This document shows, in pieces, positions 42,601 to 54,900 of a DNA stretch of 64,000 nucleotides (its first letter is position 1; every line of letters starts with the position of its first letter). The position numbers and the translations under genes were made by a program. Source of the stretch: Sipunculus nudus (taxonomy: Eukaryota; Annelida; Sipuncula; Golfingiida; Sipunculidae). Location of the stretch: the NCBI GenBank assembly GCA_026874595.1, contig CM049306.1, forward strand, positions 96,961,642 to 97,025,641, read 5' to 3'. The notes under the pieces were generated by a model that was given only the letters and a program-made list of their open reading frames with translations, was not told the origin of the DNA and did not search any database.

Positions 42601-45600
42601 ATTTTCATTTTATTAACATTAAATGCAAATTTTAAATTTGCCCAGTTCAAGACCTACCCGTTCTGACAAGTCGCCATTCAAGTGACACTTCCTAATCTGC
42701 GTTACTATTATATCATGAGTCAAATTAACGCATATGCCAGTCTGCCGCTCTTTGATGTACATTTTCTTTCCGTTTAACTATATAGGTATGCTTTCCATAA
42801 TGAAAAACTCGCGGTTCCATATCCGTTGATGCATGTAAAGTTGCGTCACATTCAAGCTTGATCCACTACACATACGTCGTGAATTCTTTTGCCTGCCCGG
42901 TTGATCGCTGAATACCAGCTGACCTTTGAAGCCGTGTAGCGGAAGTTCAAGCCCCGGGTCACCCGTGCAATGACCTTTACATCCCCATGTCAACTAAGCC
43001 TTCCGTGACTGATATCCGCAATTATAAACTCTCATATTAAGAACCATTAGGTCACTGTCACCATCTCGTTGTTTTCAAGCGTTTTGGATAACAATGTTAT
43101 AACGTTTCACGTGAGCTACAAATATACGATTTGCTCCGAGTGTTACCCGTGTCTCTTTCAGGACGATCGTATGCCCAACAATATGGCGGCACGCATGCAT
43201 TACGGTCAATCGTGCGTTGACGTATTTGTGATTTTTTTTAATGAAGACACATTAGTCAATACAATGAAATAACAAACACCATATAGGTATATATTTTATT
43301 TACTTAAAATGCCACATACGCACCTAAATTCCACGGGAACCGGCACCGTTTGGTGTCATGACGTATCTGGTTCAACACGGCTGAGTTTGCCATACATCCA
43401 AGCGACTTGAATATAATCACTGATAACGATGGAAATTGGGTTTTCCAGATATTATCAAAGAAAAATAAATCATTAGTCCCAGTAAATATAATATCTGTAA
43501 ATTCAATTATGTTTATTTTACGTTAACTGACCGGTCGATAAAGCGTTCATTATCCCCCTGTTGACTGACATATATTTCAGTGATTTCAGTAATACCGTGC
43601 ATGTGCCGCGCCTAGATGGTAAGTTGTAACACTTAATTGAAGGGTTACTAAATTCAGTTTTAGAGCCTATTTAAGAAATTAGGTGAATAAATTCAAACTC
43701 AGTTATTCTTTCCATCTTTCAGTTGTCTTAAGTCAGTTCAAATCATGCCCAATGCGACGGATTGGGACTCGTCACGCGTACGCAAACTAATCATAGTCTA
43801 ATGAATCCACCCTACGTTTGACGATCTTTAACAATTTAAATAGTTGTGATAGTAATTTGCCTCAGACTCTTTTAGTTTATTAATACAGTCATTTAACTTG
43901 ATATTTACATTCTAATGTTACTTAACCTAGTAAGAAACGGCAACAATGACATCGTTTCACAGCACAAAATGTTATCCGACGCAGCTGACTTTGGCACTGT
44001 ACAAATCTTACCTGACAATTGAACCCCGACTTTATATGTTAATATTCTGTTGTTATTCCTTGAATATAAGCATTGTATTAAAGCTGTCCAATTATTTTTA
44101 CGTTTGAATGGTTTATCTAGTTTATAAACCACAAAAGTACTACGGGGACGTTGGTTGTAGTCTTGCATCGCAAGGAATGATACTCAAATTCCAAAAGTAT
44201 CAGGTGGTTGGGACGCCTCCGAAGTCTGGGTGCGACCTATATTATGGACTTTTCCTGAAACTAAACTTGAACGGCTATTCCCCAGGGGGATCCTAAAAGT
44301 CAGGGTGTGACTTGTAATAAGGATGCGACTTCTACAACGACTTTTACGGTAACTATCATAAAGCCGGGGTAGCTGCGTTTACCTGAATATGGAGGGTAAT
44401 TAAGATTTAAATGAGGTTATTATCATGTTCTGTTGTTCTTGCTAGATTACTTTATGTCAGAGGTGCAAAACTACTGCTATAAACCAGGAGGACTCTTGCA
44501 TGAACTGAATCAGTCATCTGCTGATGATTGTGTATACCTGTATGTTAAAGGGTACGCAGGGGAGAGCCTTGTACATAAAAAGTTTCCCATTAAAGATTCT
44601 CTAATTCTAAATTCATATGGATAAGCTAAATTCAGCAGATTTTTCTTAGAAAACATGAATAAAAAACATAGTTTGAATTTTTCTTTTTTTTAAGTAAAAT
44701 ATGGGAAGGGGTTATCTACACAGACTTACCCTCTGCCATATGGCCTCTTGAGCATTGAAGGCCAAAGGTAGGTTTATTCCATTCATAGCCATCCAGTCAA
44801 TCTCTTGTTCCCACCTCGTCCAGTTCCACCAAACAAACGAGTAACTGACTGTGCACACATTTTGGTAGTAACGGAACCTGTTAAAAGAATGTTTACTAAG
44901 TTTAATAGATATTATTGATGAAAAAATAATGTTTATTTAGTCAAATAGACATTACTGATGAAAAAAGAATGTTTATTTAGTCAAGCAGACATGAAAATAA
45001 TTCAATTAAATAATTCCTTTGGGACACTAGGAAATGATATCATTTGTTATATAAATCAGATATAAGCTTATGGCAAATAAATGTTTTGAGAGTAACATAT
45101 TATTAGATTTATAATATATCCATTTGTATAATGAGTAGAAGTATGAATTTAATACATAAGTTTATGTTAGTTCACAATACAATGTATAACAAAGTTACAA
45201 AAAAATATAAGGAATGCATCCATTCTAGAAAATTAGCTCTGTTTCATGTTTTGTATTTACTTTAAATAAAACTGAACTGGAAAAATGTTGCTTAAAAATA
45301 TGAACTACTGATCTCAAACCAGTATTTGTCCAGTACAAATACTCGTTAATGCAGAATCCACAATTACAACTGTAAATTGTGGTAACAAAATTGCTCATTG
45401 CATATGTCTACGAACAAAACTGAATACAGAGATTACATTCTAGAATTTGACTTGTTAACTAATCAGTACCATTTGAATATTGAAATATCTCATTACATAG
45501 AGGTCATTTAAGGCCTGATTTAAAGACTCAGACACATAACCTTTGCTTTATATTATGTTGATGTAACTATAATGTAACAAAACTAAACCTACAGCTTATG

Positions 45601-48600
45601 ACCCAAACCGAAGGAGGTTACTCGAGCAGTTTTGACACAGGAAGATTTAATCATTTATATATGAAATATAAATAAAACTTGAACAAACTATCTTGCCTGT
45701 CATTAGATATCTTTATGATTCCCTCTGCGGGGACTTGTGGTAGCGTGTCTGGTAGGTCAAGCTGGTCCCCGCCCCATGAGATGTGACAGCCACAGAATGT
45801 CTTCAGGTAGTAGTAAAAAGCCCAGGAAGCTGCGATGCCCGATGATCCAGTTATAACTATCTTCCCTCCCAGTGACTCTAGCTTCAAACAGAATAATATC
45901 ACAGTTATATAGAGCACCAGTCAATATCCCATGAACACTTACATTGAAGATATCTCTTGATTTTACTTCATTAACTGTGCATAGACAACTTATATCCACT
46001 TGCAATATTCATATCTCTGCCATAATCCCTTACAATTACCATGTCTCTCTCATAACTACTTGAAGTTAACCTATCTCTGTCTTGCCCACTAATAATGAAC
46101 ATACTTCTGTCTTCACCACATATAATCATATTAATGAACATATACTGTGGTTGCCTTCTTATTTATGGCAGCTTCAAATTCGCAATATTCACGGCTGCTC
46201 TGTGACTGCAAAATTTAAACCACACAGTTTTGAATGCATACCAGGCCATGAGCTTTAATTTTAGAACCTGCCAAAAGATGGTAATAGTGGTGAATAAAGC
46301 AACATAAAGAAAGACTTTCCAACCTGCCACAAGGTGAACTGGGACCTTTTCAAAATCTGCCTTGTTAAATTATGACTTAATGTATACTTTATCTTTGTTA
46401 GTACTCAAACACCACTTAGCTCTATATATGACGAGGCGACAAAACAGTCATCCCTCAATGGTGCAAGATGTTTTGTCCCTGCAGGTGGCTAGCAAGAAGG
46501 GGCTACCTATACAGTACAGGCATCCACTGTTGTTTGAGCATGTGATTACTACTCGTCTTTTAATTAACAGGAGTAAAATAACCTTAATCAAGACAGTTTC
46601 CCTTAACAAACTTATTACACGGCTATAAGGTCACAGATTGGTTTATAACATCTTTACTGACATGTGTTGTTTTACATGCTCTGAACTAATTACAGCCAGT
46701 GGGGTCAATGCTTCCTGCACAAGTTGGCTCAGCTGTCTGTGACAGTTCAAACATGCAATATCAAGACAGAGCAATAGAGTAGGCCTAGAAAATATTGAAT
46801 ATATCATACCCAGGCCAAACAAACTTGCCAATATGATACTTTTCCAACAAGGGACCCACGGGTCACGGCACTCAGCTGAACTTAGTAAAATTTTAGCGAA
46901 TGAAAATGTACTTATTTCTGTTTTTTTTTATATTAGCATTTGAAAAGCTAAAAGGAAGTGGCCCTGCTATTTTGTGATAATCAAATACTAAATATATGAA
47001 TCCAAGACAAATAATTTGTCCTTTTATGGACTACATCAAAGATGCAAGAGCCTCTCATGATATTTGTAAAGGTATAAGTATTTCATAGGTATTTCAACTT
47101 TATGACAGTAATATGTGTTTAAAACATCTTATGGATTATAAGAAGCCCTGTGAAATATAGAATAAAGAAGAAAGAAGAGATGAGATGTATTATAAAAATA
47201 CACATTTAATTTAATAACTGAAATAAAATGCTGAAAAAATTAAATTTACATTTTCAAATGAGCATAAACTAAATCTGATAAGTAAATATTGTACTCTATT
47301 ATACATAAAAATTGTGGCCTGAATCCAAAATTGTGATGGGCCTGAGAGTTATATGAAAGGATATACTTGATTAACCAATATGTGTAAATATAATCAATAA
47401 TTCTGACAAGTGACAAACAGGTCATGATGCTTAGCTGACTAGGAAAACATTCACAAAAGGAATTTTATCAATGCCAAATCTTGTATGTGGTATCCCCATT
47501 CAACTTAAGCATAGCTCAGAGGATATGGGTAACAGTAACCTAATTTCAGGTTTCCAAGGAGATTTTTCATGGAACTCCCTTAATGTCAAGTTAGAAGATA
47601 CTAGGTGCAATGGTTACAATTTGTGCCCTGTTAACAGGAGACTGAAAATGTATGAAAATTGGGAAAAAATCCAGGTGGTGCCATCAGTCTACAGGACCTG
47701 ATAAAACACTCCATGATGAATGTGCATGCAAAAAATCTTAGTGATGAATTAATAAGTTATTCAGAAACTGGAGGTTTTATATAAAATATTTAATTTTACT
47801 GAGGGGTACTTTCAAGCCCTATAGCTCAAAGGATATGAGTAACAGAGACCTAATTTCAAGTTTCCATGAAGATTTTCATGGACCTCCTTGGATCTCAAGT
47901 TAGAAGATTCTAGGTCCAATGGTAACCATTTGACCCCTGTTAACAGACAACCACATTTGAAGGTCTAAATATAGAGACAAAAAATGTGTAAAATTTGAAA
48001 AAAAAAAATCCAGGTGGCACCACCACTCTGCAGGAACTGAAGAAACACTCCATGATCAATATGCATGCAAAGAATCATTGTGATCAATGCATTTGTTGTT
48101 CAGATACTGGAGCTTTAGTATCAGACTTTTCATTATTCTGGGGAGGGGAGGGTTATTTTTTAGCCCCATAGCTCAGAGGAAATGAGTAACAGGGACCTAA
48201 TTTCAGGTTTCCATGGAGATTTTTCATGGGCCTCCCTGGATGTCAAGTTAAAAAATTCCAGGTTAAATAGTTATGATTTGTACCTAAATGAAGGGACCTG
48301 TGGGTCACAGCACTCAGCTGAAATTGATTCTGAGAATATTTATTTAAAATCCTAGTGGTTGTGTTGATTGTGCACTTTAATGAAGATGCAGGAGCCTCTC
48401 ATCACAAACATGTATTTGTAAAAATTTTAGTATTTCAACTAAGTGACTGTAATATGCATGTAAATATATCCACTAGGAACATACAAAACCCTGCAATTTA
48501 TAGAATATTGACATGAGATTAAGAATTATATTACACATTTAATTTATTAACTGATATGAAAAGCTGTAAAAATTAATATTTTCCATTTTCAAAGGAGAAT

Positions 48601-48883
48601 AAACTAAATTTGACAAGAAAGATAAAACAAGCAAGTTATGTATACATTGCATCTACACTGTGTAATATATGAAACTTTTAGCCTGAAACTTTTTAATGAT
48701 TCAATATGGAAAAAATAGCAATTTTTAGCATATCCATTTTTTGCAAGAAAAGTTTTAACCATATTCATTTCTTTTTAATTTTATCAATTTGCATTAAAAA
48801 AATTGAAAATATAAGTTGATTCAGAATTGTAAGTTGCACCATTATTTATCCTTGGTTTTGCTATCATCAAATCAAATTATGCA

Positions 48884-48945
<62 letters not shown>

Positions 48946-51900
48946 ATTATTTTTTTTTTAATCAAAATGTTTAAAGTGATAGATAATGAAAATGAAAAAA
49001 AATGTTTTATGAAATGCGCCTGTGATACTATTGATGTTACAGAAGCCATGTGAAACTAGAATTTCTTGGCACTGCAGTGCCATAGAATCCAGAGACAATT
49101 ATCCCCCCCCCCTTATAAAAATATCCCCCCATCTTCAGCAGCATATACAGACACTTGGTTTCAACCATGGTTTCTTCCATCAATCAACTTGAGAAACAAT
49201 ATTTTTCACTAAATATGGGAATATTAAAGGTCAAGGCCAATCTCAAAGGGGAGGTCATGATCCCAATTTGAATATATCTCATCCCATAACCTATATCTAT
49301 GATTTTACATAATATGGAAGAAATCTATCAATTAGTTTTGACTTATAAAGTTCACTGTACTGAACTGGCTTCTGTGGCTCAGGGGTAGAGCGCAGGAATC
49401 AAAGCCAGGAGATTGTGAGTTCCAATATCAGCTGAGGCAGTGAGGTTTTTCATGGTCGGCCCCCACCCAGGGTGAGTGCTCTGCAGGCTTAATGGGAAGG
49501 TCGTGCCCATCGGCCATGTTTCACTCACAAACGAGTGCACCTTTGGGGTCCTCAGTGGTATGAACCAACCCAGGGCCTGCAGGTGCAGTAGTCACCGGGC
49601 CTGGTTAAAGCCAGGATATCAAATGAGAGGAAGCGTGTGATACTGCCCTGTCACATAGTCCAAAACCGGAATGGAAATCTGCAGATGTACATATACTTAG
49701 TTACGTTAGCATAAAAAAAGTGGAGGCGGTTACCTCAAACAAAAATATATTTTAAAAAAAAATATAAAAAAAAAAGTTCACCGTCCTGTCATGTGGCAAT
49801 GAAGAGGGTATTAAAGGTAAGAAAACAAGAAAAGGACTGAAGGTTGCACCACCTGTCTTCCTCAGAGGACAAAGCCATCCAAGATCTTCAGTCCATTTGA
49901 TTTTTGGACCAATCCACAGAACCCTTATTGAGATATTTAAGATTTTGTGTGATTTATGTCAAATACAGAAATATTCAAGGTCAAGGACACTCTTACAGGA
50001 AAAGTCATGACCCCAATTTAAAAATACATCATCCCATAACCCATATCTATGTATTTGCATAATATGAAAGAAATCTGTCCATTAGTTTTTGACTTATAAT
50101 GCTCACAGTACTGTCAAGTGGCAATGATGGGGTAATAAAAGGCACAAAAACAAGAAAAAGACAGAAGGCGGCACCACCTGTCTTTCACAGAAGACAAAGC
50201 TATCCAAGATCTTCAGTCAATTTGATTTTTGGATCAATCCATGCAAGATTTCTATGCAAGAATTTGGGTGATTTTCTCCCAAAAAGGACCTTTTCAAGGT
50301 CAAAGTCATGCTTCTAGTAAAGGTCATGACCCCATTTGAAAGCAGCTTTGTCCTCTTACCAATGTCTATACACATGTCATGTTTGGTAAAGATTCATGAA
50401 ATATTCTAATTATCTCCCTTGAAAGAAATCTCTGCAGCAGTGGAGATGGCAGCCACGTGACTGTGCCTAAACCATGGTATCCCTACTATGTCTGGGGATA
50501 CAATAAATATATGTATTTACAGGTAACTCACATGAGATGTGTTGTATTTCAGGTTTTATATAAATAGGTCAGTTTCTCTTTAGTTCTGTAGCAATTTAAT
50601 AAATTTTATAATTTACTAGTGAAAATTTTGCTTTTAGAATTCACTTATTATACATACAAGAGATAAAAAAAATCACTAGTGTCGGCGTGGAATATGTCAT
50701 TTTCTCAGGAATGACTAATGACTGGTTAATACTGTGTCATTATTAATGCAAGAACCCGCCAACAGCAATGAAGCACAATGAACAGATCAATATGCTTTCA
50801 TTTTGTAGGTACTGGCAACATGCCACAATGTACGTTACATGGATGTTGATGATGAAACTAAAAGCCTGTTACATTTTCATGTCTATCACATTTTAACTCC
50901 TTTTATCATTTATTCTTTAAAATAAACTGAAACCTGTATCAACTGGTATGCATTACCTGTAATGTCTAAAACTTCCATCACTTGCAACTTATATAATAAT
51001 TAGACTCAATCAGTTTTATCAATTTGATTCATTAAAATTACTAATAAATTAACTTTTTTTGTTCTGATTCTTGATCTATTATAAATGTTCTCATTCCATG
51101 AATTTATCCATTGACATTTAAAGCAGTGATTGTCTAACAACCTTGAACAAATATAATCAGAAGGCATTCTAATCAATCGGGTGTCAATTCTGAATTGAAT
51201 TAGAATTGAAGGGAAAATTTAATGAACTAGAACTGAATTGTAATTGAAAATGAAATGAATTGTAATTGTAATTGAATTTTAATTTAAGTTTACAGGCTCC
51301 ACTGAACAAAAATTCCAGATCTCCTATTTTCCTAAGTGTCACTCAAAGGATGTTGCTCAAGATCAGTGTGAAGATCAGTCATGCAGTATTTGATGTATTT
51401 GATTAAAATCAAACTCAAATGCCCCTCATGGGTGACACAAGGAACATGATAACAGCTTAAATGCTTCATAATCGCTGTTCCTGAATTGCTTGTATCAACA
51501 CATTTAGCACACCAGAGATCATATGGTATAATAATATGATATTTAGTAATTGAAATTTTCAGCTTTTCAAAGTTAAATAACTATAGTTATAATAGTTATA
51601 TAATTGATATAAAACAGAGCAACAATAGTAATGATAATGAAAGAATAAGAGTAATATGTATTACCTTTATTACACTGGATTTCCTGCTGTGCCTAAAGGA
51701 TGTGATCAGACAATACTCAGCTGACTTGTTCTGGTCAAGTGACTTTCTAGGATATGCCTATTGTTATAGCATCCATTATGGCTGCAGCTTTTTTGCTTGC
51801 CTGGTGTGCTTGGACCAGCTGTAATATATGTGGTGTCCAGTGGTTCTGATTACCTAGGGCACTTGACTGGCCAGAACAAGCAACAACCATGAGATAGCAA

Positions 51901-54900
51901 AGTACATCCCATGGATACTGGTCTTGCATGACTAAAATCAGTAAAATTATATGGCAAATGAGTGCTCATTCAAGCACCAAGTTTGTTGTCCTTGCTATTG
52001 TTAGGGGATATAACAATGATCTGCCGCCCCCCCCCCCCCCCCCTTCCCTGTGGGTTGTAGGACAAAACCCTAAAAGTCGCACAGTAAAACCATCTTTGTA
52101 TATGCATTTACTATCTCCAAATTCAAATTTTATACATTTATGGTTCTGTGTGGTAGTAAACAGTGTGTATGTCAAAGTGTGTATGTTTACCATAACATCA
52201 AGGCATGACCAGAGGTCTGATCTTGTGCTGGGGCAAACAATTCATAAGACATAGACAAGAAGCTTATTTCAATTCTTGCACAGGATTTTAAACAAACTGT
52301 TAAGAAGGAAATATTGGCACATACCATACTATTATAAGGAGAAAATGCTATATTTCAATTATATTTAACATTCCTGGTATGTGAATAGGCCCCTTTAATG
52401 TCATATTTACATTTAACACAGATTTCAATAGATAATTAAATTTACAGAATTTTAAGTGTAGTCAAACATTTATTTAAACAAGATCACAATAATATACATC
52501 CCACTGCATTCACTTAAAGAGTTCTTGAGATAATATGTTCAAAAGGAAAATAAACCGGGTGGCCATATTGGATTTCTTACAGGTCCGAAATCCAACAACA
52601 AACATCCTCTAAAAGGGACCAAACATAAAAAAAGGCATACAGGCCTAATGCGAATCTGTGCAATGGTTTATCCACCAGGTATAATGTTTCTACGCTGGGT
52701 CATTACTTTTCAAGTACAGTCAAGCCCACATTGTGTCATATCGGTTAATAGAAAATCCCTTTTGTTGTCACATAAATCTGAAATCCAAAACCATTTCCTA
52801 TATAAACTAGAATACGGGTAGTCGACAAGCGACTTCATGTATCCACCGAAACCAGAGGGGACAGGTGAAGTGAGGCATGGATTGAGTGGCAAGGGGAAAT
52901 AGAGATAGGTGTGTTGCATATTGGCATGGATGTCTGCAGCAAAAATGTGTATGAAGGTGGTGCCACCAGCCACAAAATCCAGAAAGTTATCCAAGTTGTA
53001 TACAATTGCAACATTTTAGACAGATAAGTCAAACCAGTCCTGAGATATAAGCCCTGATGCCTGCAGCCTGAACATGAAAGTAGGTGGGGCCACCTGCCAC
53101 AAAATCAAGAAAGCTATCCAAGATGAATATACATGCAAAATTTTAGGAAGATAAGTCAGATAACTGCCGAGATATGAGTGATTTTATCCCATGGCAAACA
53201 AACAGACGGAGGCTGTGCAAAAATGGTTGCAGATGGTGCCACCAGTTTTGCGTATGATACAGAGCTATGTGAGATATATATCACATCAATTTCTGGAGAA
53301 TACGTCAAACCAGTCCTGAGATATAAGCCTGGATGTCTGCAGCCTGAACGTGACAGTAGGTGACGCCACCTACTTAAAATCGAGAAAGCTATCCAAGTTG
53401 TATATACCAGCAAAATTTTAAGCAGATAAGTCAAACAACTGCCGAGATATGAGTGATTTTATCCCACGGCAGACAAACAGACGGACGCTGTGCAAAAATG
53501 GTAGCAGGTGGAGCAACCAATTTTGCATATGATAAAGAGCTATGTGAGATCTATACACATGCAAAATATCAGATGGATATGTCAAACCAGTCCTGAGATA
53601 TAAGCCTGGATGTCTGCAGCCTGAATGTGAATGTAGGTGGTGCCATCTGTCATAAAATCAAGGAAGTTATCCAGGATGTATACACATGCAAAGTTTCAGG
53701 TGGATAGGTCCATTCACTGCAGAGATATGAGTGTTTTATCCCAAGGCAGATGAACAGATGGAGGCTGTGCAAAAATGGTTGCAGGTGATGCCACCATTTT
53801 TTTATGTAGGTTATGAAGCTACCCAAGGGCTACATTTGTGCAAAATTTTTTTTTCCTGATTGGTCAAACGAGTCTGAAGATATGTGGGTTAATGTGTCAA
53901 AACAGACGCATAGATTGACGCACTGGAGAGAGGAAAGGTCAGAGGTCAATGTTTTCAAATATTTTGGCACCAGTTCACATGTGACCCGATAATCGTGTAT
54001 AGTTTCGGAAAAATCTGTCCAGTGGTCTCAGAGTTCTATTCCGGAAACAAACATGGCAGTGGCAGCGGCGTGGCGGTGGTGGAGGCAGAACCAAGTCAAA
54101 AACATAGTATCCCTAAAAACTTTGTTTTGCCGGATACAACAATGGTAAATCTGACCGTTCAATATCATGGAATATTGTCATAATCCTGTTTATTGTCATG
54201 CTTGTCATGCATTGCAGTGATACCAGTTAGCAGCTGATATCACATCAAATGCCGACACGGTGATCAAAGACCCGGTAATTGGTCAGGCGTATCAAATGAT
54301 CACATCTCCCACTTGCATGCGGCAGGCAAGTGTAGTGATGCATGCGGGTCATTCCCTAATTCACTTTACTAATTAACCCTTTACTGTTTACATTTATTTT
54401 AGATTTCCGACAAATTCTGACACTATTTATATTAACTCTAACAGCCATATCTTTTTAAGCTTTTTTTGTATCCTTATCAAATTTTCAACAGTTCCATCTA
54501 AGAGGGTTTGCTGAAGGTTATTGAAAATCATTGAAACTTAGAAATAATATGCAATATTTTTGTCATGAAAGAATCTATACATATCATGGCATTCTAGTGG
54601 CCCGTTTTGAGTGCTCTTTAGTGGCTTGTAAACAGTAAAGGGTTAAAGTCTTAAGATACCACAGTTATCCAAATCACTGCGTTTCTTCTTACGTTAACAA
54701 GGCGATATGTGAGATCACATGTCATACACATTGAACTCCTGTCCTTTGCAAGGCCGTGGTTTACACCTCAGTAACGTTTCGTCGAGATAATATGAAGCAC
54801 GAGCTGTTAAAGTAGTCTACGACTGGAAAAGCCCTTTAAGGGTCCATGAATAGGTGGAGGCTTTGTGAGCACTGGAGGAGATACCCGGTCCAAAACCACA

